Shown here: positions 56,810-63,545 of the stretch, piece after piece
Numbering within the stretch: position 1 is the stretch's first letter
Layout of the letters: each line of letters begins with the position of its first letter
Assembly: GCF_001895205.1 (NCBI RefSeq)
Contig: NZ_BDJF01000023.1
Coordinates: forward strand, 1-64,000
Source: Vibrio injensis
GTDB taxonomy: Bacteria > Pseudomonadota > Gammaproteobacteria > Enterobacterales > Vibrionaceae
DNA length: 64,000 nt
Direction of reading: 5' to 3'
Notes under the pieces: generated by a model
Told to the model about the DNA's origin: nothing
Databases searched by the model: none
The model's input: only the letters and a program-made list of their open reading frames with translations
Position numbers and translations under genes: made by a program

Positions 56810-56829
56810 AACTTTCACATGTGAAAGTT
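56810..56829. repeat. Palindrome copy 1: AACTTTCACATGTGAAAGTT
   Basis: A perfect 20-bp palindrome 160 bases upstream of the replication operon and past the end of the flhC-like operon. Three longer copies lie further right. The 240-base gap holds no other feature I can support except a GGCCAGCTAC repeat at 56871. Confidence 0.9.
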
Positions 56830-56889
56830 TTCCGCTTACCAAATCAATTAATATGCTGTTTGTTTAGGGAGGCCAGCTACCTCACCAGT

Positions 56890-57015
56890 TTAAAAACTTG
56901 CTATTAAGATGGAGGTAAATATCTTGCTGGCGATTCGAATTATGTCCACTCCGAACAAACTTGCGATTAGTAAGCCAGCGATTACCATTTCAATTTTTGT
57001 GATTTGTGTGTACAT
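56890..57015 (-). CDS. 41-residue single-helix membrane peptide
   Basis: Read on the minus strand from the ATG at 57015 with a GAGGAGA site. It starts MYTQITKIEMVIAGLLIASL and ends TSILIASF. Nearly the whole chain after residue 9 is hydrophobic, so it is a membrane peptide. It starts 11 bases after the flhC-like stop in the same direction, which points to one transcript. The function is unknown; it is too short for a family call. Confidence 0.6.
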   Translation of the reverse strand: MYTQITKIEMVIAGLLIASLFGVDIIRIASKIFTSILIASF

Positions 57016-57026
57016 AACAAATCTCC

Positions 57027-57593
57027 TCAAAACAACGGTTGTTGGTCACCAGGTTTAGGACAGGTAGCAATATGTCCAAGACGATGATCTGTTTTTGGAT
57101 GCTCCCAATTACTCTTTCCACAAGTAGGGCAGAATTTGCTAACAACTTTATCTCTCAGCCCAGGACCGCTGAATACTTCACTTTTACAATGCACGCATTC
57201 AACAAAAAAAGCCTTGCCACTTTTTATTTCTTTACATGCTTTGTAAAAGCCAGAAATATCAAAGTCTTTTTCACTTCTTAACCACTCAGATGCTTTTATA
57301 ACAGCTTCTATGTGAGGCATTTTTTCACTCAGCTCAGAATAAATATGAATTGCTGCGGAATATTTTATCCAGGCTGACTTTGAGAGAATATCTTGCCCAT
57401 AAGTTGCCCGACTACATTCCTTAATGGATAAGTCCTCCCTTATTTTTCTAATTTGCTTATAGGTAAAGGAGGTCTCTTCCATAACTATGGAAGTAGAAAA
57501 ACCTTTTTTCACAAGATAATAGCCAAACGCCCATCGATTAAGGTGATGGTTACCTGGCAGGAACGGTAGTGGTTTGAATACATCGGAACGCAT
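57027..57593 (-). CDS. FlhC-like transcriptional activator (SetC/AcaC/SgaC class)
   Basis: The 188-residue protein has an N-terminal helical region with a probable helix-turn-helix (ETSFTYKQIRKIREDL, residues 40-55). A helical middle (SKSAWIKYSAAIHIYSEL) follows. A C-terminal zinc site has two CxxC pairs, CVHC (133-136) and CPTC (155-158). This order and length match FlhC and the FlhC-like activators that switch on transfer genes in SXT/R391, IncC and SGI1. An FlhD-like partner is not recognised in the island. It has an AGGGGG site and is divergent from the pilus operon. Its likely targets are the seven boxes in this island. Confidence 0.8.
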   Translation of the reverse strand: MRSDVFKPLPFLPGNHHLNRWAFGYYLVKKGFSTSIVMEETSFTYKQIRKIREDLSIKECSRATYGQDILSKSAWIKYSAAIHIYSELSEKMPHIEAVIKASEWLRSEKDFDISGFYKACKEIKSGKAFFVECVHCKSEVFSGPGLRDKVVSKFCPTCGKSNWEHPKTDHRLGHIATCPKPGDQQPLF

Positions 57594-57851
57594 AAAGCCC
57601 CCTGTTCAAAGTTTAAAACAATGAACAAGCGAGACCCCATGCCTTACTTGGTGTCCCAAACACAAATCATGAATGGGCTGTTTGATGTGCGAAAGAATAA
57701 ATCCTTACGCTAATGAAAATGCTGTTTAAAGGCCAGCTACCGTTGTTTAAATAATATCAAGACGGGGGGAGTTGTCAACAACTCTAAAAACAAAATTAGT
57801 CAATTATTTCATTAGCTTAAGTTTGTTACGTCAGAACAAATTTCAATTACT

Positions 57852-57890
57852 GTAATTATCATAATTACGATAATACCGTAATTATCGTAA
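57852..57890. promoter_or_regulatory. Overlapping AT-rich operators between flhC-like and pilin genes
   Basis: GTAATTATCATAATTAC (57852-57868) is a palindrome with a single central base. TTACGATAAT (57865-57874) and ATTATCGTAA (57881-57890) form a second inverted repeat. Both share TAATTATCRTAA. A repressor binding here could control the divergent units. The remaining gap back to 57594 holds a second GGCCAGCTACC repeat (57731) and no gene. Confidence 0.6.
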
Positions 57891-57908
57891 CCCTAATCCT
57901 TTTTCCAT

Positions 57909-57939
57909 TTTGTCCAAATTGGGCAGTTTGGCGTGCCAA
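57909..57939 (+). promoter_or_regulatory. Regulon box 5, upstream of the pilus operon
   Basis: TTTGTCCAAATTGGGCA, then G and TTTGGCGTGCCAA: identical to box 4. A -10-like TAATAA follows TTTGGC after 16 bases. The pilin start is 70 bases downstream. Confidence 0.85.
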
Positions 57940-58008
57940 ATCATCAGGTAATAACCATCAAAATTCTCCATGCGAAAACGCATTTCTATTCAAATGGAGA
58001 TACAACAA

Positions 58009-58596
58009 ATGCAAGTTTTTAAATACACCGCCCTGTCAGTAGTTATTTCCCTATCGTCCGCCGCTGCTTTTGCTGGTACAGGCACGGGAACTTCTCAAAT
58101 CTCGGCAACCCCGCCAGCTTTGTCTGTGGCCGAAGTTCAGCCGTACACAATGACTTTGGAACGCAAGCCGGGAGCCGCTCCAACTGGCGGGTTCTCTTTA
58201 AAAAGTTGGGCGACTTATTTGGCGCAAAATCCGGAGGACACAGTACAGCCCGGCTGCTTAAAAGTGACAGGAGATATGGATAAATCGGTCGGGATTACCA
58301 TCACTAACCTGTCAAATCCCACAGCGCCGGGTGGAGCAACTTTAAGCTTTTCGGGAACACCGAAAATTAACCTAACTACTTCAACTGTTGACTGCTCAGA
58401 TGCGATCTCAAAAACGAGTACAGGCGTGGGAGTTAATGCAGCGCCAGTGGCAGGAACCACATCAGCTTCTGGTGAGCTTTACATAGCCTGGTCGTATCGT
58501 CAGCCAGCCACGGCAAGCAGCGGATACATGCAGCTCAGCACGTGGGAGGAAGGGATCTTTTCCGGAACGGTCGATATCACCGTCGATTACCAATAA
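58009..58596 (+). CDS. CS1-type pilus major subunit
   Basis: 195 residues from the ATG at 58009, which has a GGAGA site and gives a clean signal peptide (VFKYTALSVVISLSSAAAFA). The mature part starts GTGTGTSQISATPP and has two cysteines (PGCLKV, VDCSDA) that could make the single disulphide of this family. The C terminus (IFSGTVDITVDYQ) has the alternating hydrophobic beta-strand pattern used in donor-strand assembly. It is first in a three-gene chaperone-usher operon. Family call is by general pattern and operon context. Confidence 0.72.
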   Translation: MQVFKYTALSVVISLSSAAAFAGTGTGTSQISATPPALSVAEVQPYTMTLERKPGAAPTGGFSLKSWATYLAQNPEDTVQPGCLKVTGDMDKSVGITITNLSNPTAPGGATLSFSGTPKINLTTSTVDCSDAISKTSTGVGVNAAPVAGTTSASGELYIAWSYRQPATASSGYMQLSTWEEGIFSGTVDITVDYQ

Positions 58597-58657
58597 TTCC
58601 AAAGTGTCAGGGCCAGCAAAGCGTTGGCCCTGACCATTGCTATTCAATGAGGTCCTT

Positions 58658-59029
58658 ATGAAGTCCTTTACTACTTCAATCATGATGTTGACACTATCAT
58701 CTCTTCTATCTGCACCCGCGACTGCATTTCAACTCAAGATCCACGAAGTGGACATCGTTCACAAGGCGGTTGCTGAAATCCCCATAGCAAATACCTTAAA
58801 TACACCAATCATCGTGAGAATTACTCCCCCGGATGGAGTACAAGTCTTCCCACGACGCTTCCAACTGCTGCCTGGAGAGCGGCAATTAGTTAAAGCCCGA
58901 GAGAGAGATGGGAAAGTCTTATCTCAAAATGCAAAGATGGCATTCTCATACGCCGTACAAAGCCAAGAAAAACAAGGTGTTCACTCAAGAATCACGCTGA
59001 GACTCCCAGTTAGGGAGGTATCTCGATGA
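58658..59029 (+). CDS. Short pilus chaperone-like protein (one Ig domain)
   Basis: The 123-residue precursor starts at 58658 after a TGAGG site. The signal peptide ends near PATAFQ. The mature about 100 residues look like the N-terminal immunoglobulin domain of pilus chaperones: FQLKIHEVDIVHKAVAEIPIAN, PDGVQVFPRRFQLLPGERQLVKAR and SRITLRLPVREV. The second domain of normal chaperones (about 220 residues in total) is missing. It overlaps the usher gene by 4 bases. Whether one domain suffices is unknown. Confidence 0.65.
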   Translation: MKSFTTSIMMLTLSSLLSAPATAFQLKIHEVDIVHKAVAEIPIANTLNTPIIVRITPPDGVQVFPRRFQLLPGERQLVKARERDGKVLSQNAKMAFSYAVQSQEKQGVHSRITLRLPVREVSR

Positions 59030-61137
59030 AGAAAAAACTTTCACATGTGAAAGTTTTTGTCCCCACTGTCTTGTTGGCCGCAGCTTTCACACTCACAGCT
59101 TCACCAACTAGTGCGGATGACTACCTGATGAAGTTTGTCTTGAACGGACAAAACAAGGGGGAGTACCTTGTTTCTCGTGAAGTAGATAGCGCCATTGCTG
59201 AGCCAGGGCTATGGCATGCTGCTGGTGTAAACACAAAAGAGCAACTTCCCTTGGAAAGGCTAAACAACCTTGGTCATGCCAAAATTGTTTGGTCAGAACA
59301 AACCATCTACTTTTACCCACGCAACAACGCAGCCAAAGCCAGAAAGGTCAAACCAGAGGTTACAATTGAGCCAAATGTATCCAATCTGGATGTAAAATCC
59401 TTTGACTACTTTCTCACCTATCAAAGCAAAGGTGATATTGCAGGTAACATCACGGGAACAGGTCGCGTCGCAAATCTCGATGTTGATGTTAGAGCAGGGT
59501 TAGGAGAGCAAGAATCATATTTCTCCAGCCAGTGGCACGACGAGGAGAACAGCAACGTCAAAGACATTGAAGTCGGTCGTGTTCAGCGTTACGGGCTGGA
59601 TGGTTTCTCACTCACGAATGAAAGTAGCCTTGCCACTGGATCATTTTCTAATGACCAAATTGAGCTTTATTGGCCTGTTGGAACACGGGTAGATGTTTAC
59701 CGTGACGGAACCTATTTACAATCTCTAGTTCTGGATAGCGAGCCGTTCTCTTACAAAATCGAGCTGAATTACAGTAATAATCAATATAAATTCTATGCGG
59801 TTTTACCTGACGGCAGAACAGACACTAAAACAATCGAGAGAGCCATTTCAGGGCGGCTTGCGCCAGTAGGAGGCCTAACCTATCAAGTAGCTGTAGGCAA
59901 ATCTCCAGCCACTGATGAAAGCAAGTTAATTGGACGCTTGAGCTACGGGATGACCAATGAATTGTCACTTTTCGCTGGTCAGGATGAGCAGGAAAGACAG
60001 TATTTTTCCGCTTTATATTCAAGAGATGACTTTTCATTTGAGCCTATTTGGTATGGCAGTAGTGGATACGCTCTGAGCGGTTCTTGGCAGGATGGCAATC
60101 TTGCGATCTTTGGGAAATTAAGTGATTTAGACAACTATCACTTACGCTCTGTTAGTGTTTCATCACGCTCTCTGTTCCAACCAACTATTCAGTATTCTTC
60201 CCGCACGCACGGCGGCTATGAAACTCAGGAAACGACGCTACGCACGTATCACAGCACGCGCCTTGAGACACTGAATACATCAATTTCTTTATCTCCATAC
60301 TATTCGAATCGTTTAACCAATGGTGTCAGATCCAACATCTTTGGAGGGCGGATGCTTGCTAGCATGGAGGCGGGTTGGCAAGTTTTGGCGTCTTATGAGC
60401 ACGAAAGTAAAGATATTAATGGTATTAGAGATATAGAACGTTTCAATGGAGAGATATCAAAACGATTCAGCTTAGGGCGCCTCACCTACCGCTACGCGGC
60501 GAGCAATTTTGGTCATGGATGGGAAGGCCAGCAACAAAGCTTGCGTGCTGATCTTTGGAACTGGAAATTTGCAACTGTGTCAGCTTCGTTCAATCATTCG
60601 TCTGGTGGAGGTAACAACATTACTTTATCAGTCAGTGGTAGCTTTGGCCGAACTGGATTCCAGCGAGCTCCCCAGAGAAGTCAAGCCACCCTTGTGTTGT
60701 CCACCTGTCGGGACCTTAATGCTGATGGTATTTGCCAGGAAGTTGAACCAGAAGTTAAAGGTGTTACCGCCAGTGTTGATGGTCGTCAGGTTAGAACTCC
60801 GGCCGTCATTGATTCTCTAACTCCGTACCGACGGTACGATATAGAAGTATCTGGAGATTTTGGATTGTCGCCTCAATACGATTCCATTCAGTCAGATCGG
60901 CTAGTTCGTGGAGGGATAAACCATCTTCGCCTGCCTTTGTCTGAAGTCAGGGAAATTGAGGGCCAGCTTGAGCGAGACGGAATTAGAGTCGCTCTCATTG
61001 ACACAGAAACAGGAGATGTTCTGGCGGAACAAACCACTGAGTTTGGGGGATGGTATCTGTTTTATGCACCGGCAGGACTCAAGGTCAAGGTTGTGGAAGA
61101 ACCTGAGTTAAAACCGACTAAAAACTTTCACATGTGA
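59026..61137 (+). CDS. TcfC-like outer-membrane usher
   Basis: The 703-residue precursor has a signal peptide (VPTVLLAAAFTLTASPTSA) and a long beta-rich part typical of the CS1/TcfC usher branch: PVGTRVDVYRDGTYLQSL, a plug-like section, then alternating strands to about residue 550. A cysteine-containing C-terminal domain follows (STCRDLNADGICQEVEPE). It is shorter than typical TcfC ushers (over 800 residues). The start codons 3-11 and the last codons with the stop lie inside copies of the island palindrome. It exports and orders pilin subunits in the outer membrane. Confidence 0.78.
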   Translation: MKKKLSHVKVFVPTVLLAAAFTLTASPTSADDYLMKFVLNGQNKGEYLVSREVDSAIAEPGLWHAAGVNTKEQLPLERLNNLGHAKIVWSEQTIYFYPRNNAAKARKVKPEVTIEPNVSNLDVKSFDYFLTYQSKGDIAGNITGTGRVANLDVDVRAGLGEQESYFSSQWHDEENSNVKDIEVGRVQRYGLDGFSLTNESSLATGSFSNDQIELYWPVGTRVDVYRDGTYLQSLVLDSEPFSYKIELNYSNNQYKFYAVLPDGRTDTKTIERAISGRLAPVGGLTYQVAVGKSPATDESKLIGRLSYGMTNELSLFAGQDEQERQYFSALYSRDDFSFEPIWYGSSGYALSGSWQDGNLAIFGKLSDLDNYHLRSVSVSSRSLFQPTIQYSSRTHGGYETQETTLRTYHSTRLETLNTSISLSPYYSNRLTNGVRSNIFGGRMLASMEAGWQVLASYEHESKDINGIRDIERFNGEISKRFSLGRLTYRYAASNFGHGWEGQQQSLRADLWNWKFATVSASFNHSSGGGNNITLSVSGSFGRTGFQRAPQRSQATLVLSTCRDLNADGICQEVEPEVKGVTASVDGRQVRTPAVIDSLTPYRRYDIEVSGDFGLSPQYDSIQSDRLVRGGINHLRLPLSEVREIEGQLERDGIRVALIDTETGDVLAEQTTEFGGWYLFYAPAGLKVKVVEEPELKPTKNFHM
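59033..59058. repeat. Palindrome copy 2, inside the usher start codons
   Basis: A 26-bp perfect palindrome with core AACTTTCACATGTGAAAGTT extended by three A/T pairs. It lies 7 bases after the usher ATG and encodes Lys-Leu-Ser-His-Val-Lys-Val. Confidence 0.92.
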
Positions 61138-61148
61138 AAGTTTTTAGT
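61117..61148. repeat. Palindrome copy 3, across the usher stop codon
   Basis: A 32-bp perfect palindrome, the longest copy: core AACTTTCACATGTGAAAGTT plus six flanking pairs. The usher stop TGA lies in its centre. It may also act as a terminator. Confidence 0.92.
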
Positions 61149-61163
61149 ACCAAAAGTGACCGA

Positions 61164-61194
61164 TTTGTCCAAAATGGGCACTTTAGCGTGCCAA
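61164..61194 (+). promoter_or_regulatory. Regulon box 6, upstream of the 61251 gene
   Basis: TTTGTCCAAAATGGGCA, then C and TTTAGCGTGCCAA. It lies 16 bases after palindrome copy 3, and the start codon is 57 bases downstream. Confidence 0.78.
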
Positions 61195-61250
61195 CTATGG
61201 CTAATTTCTGAGTAAAAATAGCTCTGTCTTAAGCAAATTGGAGATTGGTC

Positions 61251-61664
61251 ATGGTATATCATTTACATCTTGATTTTGAAAACAAAGAGTATTTTTATTC
61301 CGAGCAAGCTTGGTCAACTCAAGAGACAATCCAAGGCCTTCTTCTTCCTATCTCAGCGCATCCTTGCGCAGAGGATAAAGAAGTTTTGAGCGCTATTGAG
61401 GATGTTAAGCCTTTAATTGTTCAAGTGCTGGGTAAGGTTGAGATTGAGTGGAATGACTGGATGACTCAAAAGCCAACAATCATCTACAAGGAAGATGTTA
61501 AGTTGTTGATAAGAAAACTTAAAGAGGAATTTTATGTTAACTCATATCTCTCTTACCTAGACAATAAAAAAATTAGTGAGGGACATAAACAAGTCGCCCG
61601 TGGTGAGTTTTTTTCCCAGGATATCCCCTGCATGAGAGATGAAGGTGGATTTGCCTTCGATTGA
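61251..61664 (+). CDS. Hypothetical soluble protein under box 6
   Basis: The 137-residue protein starts at the ATG 61251, seven bases after a GGAGA site; a TTG two codons upstream is less likely. It begins VYHLHLDFENKEYFYSEQAW and is rich in aromatic and acidic residues. No signal peptide or recognised domain. It has its own regulon box, so it forms a single-gene unit ended by palindrome copy 4. Confidence 0.65.
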   Translation: MVYHLHLDFENKEYFYSEQAWSTQETIQGLLLPISAHPCAEDKEVLSAIEDVKPLIVQVLGKVEIEWNDWMTQKPTIIYKEDVKLLIRKLKEEFYVNSYLSYLDNKKISEGHKQVARGEFFSQDIPCMRDEGGFAFD

Positions 61665-61679
61665 ATCATGCTAAGGCAG

Positions 61680-61705
61680 AAAAACTTTCACATGTGAAAG
61701 TTTTT
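61680..61705. repeat. Palindrome copy 4, between convergent genes
   Basis: A 26-bp perfect palindrome 15 bases after the 61664 stop and 16 bases after the stop of the minus-strand 61722 gene. This spot would suit a bidirectional terminator, with A-run and T-run on either side. Confidence 0.92.
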
Positions 61706-61721
61706 TGTGCCTACTCCATAG

Positions 61722-61862
61722 TCAGCCGTCTGATTTATCGCCAGCGGCTGACGCCTCAGCCTTCTCATCAATATCTTTTATAATTTCCTTTGCTTTTTCA
61801 TGAGCTTGCTGAACAACCTCCGGTTTCTCATGCTCGATGATTTCATCTAACGATCTTGCCAT
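61722..61862 (-). CDS. 46-residue hydrophilic peptide
   Basis: Read on the minus strand from the ATG at 61862, with a strong AAGGAGGG site. It starts MARSLDEIIEHEKPEVVQQA and ends AAGDKSDG. The sequence is highly helical and charged. It resembles short antitoxin-like or regulator N termini, but no partner is adjacent. Function unknown. Confidence 0.55.
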   Translation of the reverse strand: MARSLDEIIEHEKPEVVQQAHEKAKEIIKDIDEKAEASAAGDKSDG

Positions 61863-61927
61863 GATGCCCTCCTTCTAAGTTCAAACTATTATAAACGATA
61901 GATGTTAGATAACGAGAGGGATGACGG

Positions 61928-62026
61928 ATGACGCCGTTGATCTGGGGAATCTTGGGATTATTTGCCTTCTTTACAATAGTCACTATAGGTAGTCTGTACC
62001 TTTACAGTAAGCGGGATAAGCACTGA
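61928..62026 (+). CDS. 32-residue single-helix membrane peptide
   Basis: Starts at the ATG 61928 behind a GAGAGGG site. The chain begins MTPLIWGILGLFAFFTIVTI, a full membrane helix, and ends with the basic KRDKH, so it should insert with the C terminus in the cytoplasm. It is divergent from the 61862 gene and lies just before the box-7 unit. Too short for a family call. Confidence 0.5.
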   Translation: MTPLIWGILGLFAFFTIVTIGSLYLYSKRDKH

Positions 62027-62042
62027 GCTAAATAACGCTCAA

Positions 62043-62073
62043 TGTGTCCGTATTGGGCAGTTTGAGAGTCAAT
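62043..62073 (+). promoter_or_regulatory. Regulon box 7 (diverged), upstream of the excisionase-like genes
   Basis: TGTGTCCGTATTGGGCA, then G and TTTGAGAGTCAA. The second half is diverged from the consensus. A TATACT (62074-62079) follows directly. The first start codon is 57 bases downstream. Confidence 0.65.
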
Positions 62074-62129
62074 ATACTGAAGGAACAAATGAGAAAATAA
62101 CAGCAAGTAAAGTAAGTGAAGGGAAGAAA

Positions 62130-62378
62130 ATGACTGAAAATCAACTTGCTGAAATGTTTGAAAACATCCGCTCATTAAAGGCCATGACAAAAGAAGTCAT
62201 GACTATAAACGAGTGCGCACAATACACCGGGCTTTCCGTCTCATATCTTTACAAGCTAACCCATAGAAAACTGATCCCGTTTTTCAAGCCGATGGGCAAA
62301 AGGGTCTACTTCAAACGCACAGAAATAGACCAGTGGTTGCTACGTAACAAGCAAGGGGGTATCTATGAAGCAAGCTAA
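62130..62378 (+). CDS. Excisionase-like helix-turn-helix protein (MerR/AlpA type)
   Basis: The 82-residue protein has a winged helix domain of the excisionase (HTH_17) type: MTINECAQYTGLSVSYLYKL, FFKPMGKRVYFKRTEIDQWL. Such proteins bend DNA at attachment sites and drive excision. It lies 1.2 kb from attR, opposite the integrase end, and behind regulon box 7. It overlaps the next gene by 14 bases. Whether it or its neighbour is the directionality factor cannot be decided. Confidence 0.78.
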   Translation: MTENQLAEMFENIRSLKAMTKEVMTINECAQYTGLSVSYLYKLTHRKLIPFFKPMGKRVYFKRTEIDQWLLRNKQGGIYEAS

Positions 62379-62598
62379 TAGATACGCTCCCCCGCGAGCA
62401 GACGAGCGTGGAGCACTTCTCTGCGCCTACCGTGAGTCCGAACGTTTTATAAAAGAGCTCGAACGAGAGCGCATAACATCGATCAGCAGAACAACCTGGT
62501 GGAGATTAGAAAAAGCTGGTCAAGTCCCCAAAAGGAAAAGAGTTGGCGGCAGCACAGTCTGGCTGCTGTCAGACATTCTAGCTTGGATGCAAAAGTAG
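62365..62598 (+). CDS. AlpA-family DNA-binding protein
   Basis: This 77-residue protein has SISRTTWWRLEKAGQVPKRK and GGSTVWLLSDILAWMQ, a clear AlpA/excisionase helix-turn-helix with wing. AlpA-type regulators activate or perform excision of islands. The 14-base overlap with the preceding gene means both are made from one transcript. Two different small DNA-binding proteins side by side suggest that one sets the promoter and the other acts in excision. Confidence 0.8.
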   Translation: MKQANRYAPPRADERGALLCAYRESERFIKELERERITSISRTTWWRLEKAGQVPKRKRVGGSTVWLLSDILAWMQK

Positions 62599-62650
62599 TT
62601 ACTGTTATATATAAAGCATAGCTTTCATCATCTAACAATCCGGATGACAT

Positions 62651-63400
62651 ATGGTTCATAGTTTAAAAACAAATCTCCAAGAACTAAATGAGAAAACCCC
62701 GGCCCCATTTACCAATGATGTCATCCTTAACTACTCAGATTATTTAAGAAGTAAGGGGATCACACTGTTCCCTAACTACAAAAAGATTATTGAGGATGTA
62801 CCCTTAGGAAAAATCATCGGTATTGACCAAATGTATGGAGATATGAAATGGGGAGATTGTCTTGATGGCCGCTACTTAAAAAGGATCAATCGAAATCTTC
62901 AAGAACTTGAGAGAAATCCTGATTACTATCTTTCCGATATTGAAAAATCAGGCCTGTCTCTAAAAAAAATCGGGGATGAGTACTTCATTAATGCTGGAAA
63001 GCATCGGGTAGTGATAGCTCGATTTCTTGAACATTTTAATCCTCAAGCTTTCCAAAACCTTTCTCCCCTTCGTAATGTAGAAATATATGAGTATTTCTTG
63101 GATTACGAATTCATGGGCATACAATCGTCAGTTAAAGAGATAGAAAAAGATTTTCCGGAGCTGCACTTTAGTCTGACGTATACCGATAAGGCCGATGAAG
63201 TCTGCTTGACGATAGTTAGAACTGACTCTTATAACGGCTCGGAGAGGTATACACGCTCAGAGGTTCCCTGCTGTCTGGAAAAGCTCAAACACCCTAGCAT
63301 TGTGCAGAAATTTAGAACCGAAAAAACTCACAATCTGCTAAGTTTTAAACAATGCTTGGCTGTTCTTAAGAATAATTTTGTCTCATGGTATAATTCGTAG
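62651..63400 (+). CDS. Hypothetical protein with ParB/sulfiredoxin-like segment
   Basis: The 249-residue protein has YFINAGKHRVVIARFL near residue 115, which resembles the G-x-H-R motif of ParB/Srx-fold proteins. The upstream GKIIGIDQMYGDMKWGD could be its first part. The rest is unrecognised. The gene is close to attR, has no regulon box of its own, and might be read from box 7 or a local promoter. Possible roles range from partition to nuclease; none is supported strongly. Confidence 0.55.
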   Translation: MVHSLKTNLQELNEKTPAPFTNDVILNYSDYLRSKGITLFPNYKKIIEDVPLGKIIGIDQMYGDMKWGDCLDGRYLKRINRNLQELERNPDYYLSDIEKSGLSLKKIGDEYFINAGKHRVVIARFLEHFNPQAFQNLSPLRNVEIYEYFLDYEFMGIQSSVKEIEKDFPELHFSLTYTDKADEVCLTIVRTDSYNGSERYTRSEVPCCLEKLKHPSIVQKFRTEKTHNLLSFKQCLAVLKNNFVSWYNS

Positions 63401-63443
63401 TAACTAATATAAGGCAGCTCTAGGGTGCGAGTAAAAAATCATG

Positions 63444-63465
63444 TTTCAGCCAAGTGGTGAGTAAA
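63444..63465 (+). repeat. Right-end arm-type site (TTTCA..CCAA.TGGTGAGTAAA)
   Basis: TTTCAGCCAAGTGG then TGAGTAAA, followed by a second, weaker CTGGTAAGT (63465-63474). It is closely similar to the left-end sites at 28398 and to 63657-63678. It lies about 80 bases inside attR. Confidence 0.6.
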
Positions 63466-63545
63466 CTGGTAAGTGGAAGCATATTGCTCAACCGAAAAAA
63501 CAGCATAAGACATTGATTTTTGTAAGAATATAAATATCACTCCAC

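Noticed and set aside
61680..61705. All four palindromes are simple terminators
   Set aside because: Copies 3 and 4 fit that role, but copy 2 lies 7 bases after the usher start codon, where a terminator would shut off the gene; a single explanation is not adequate.
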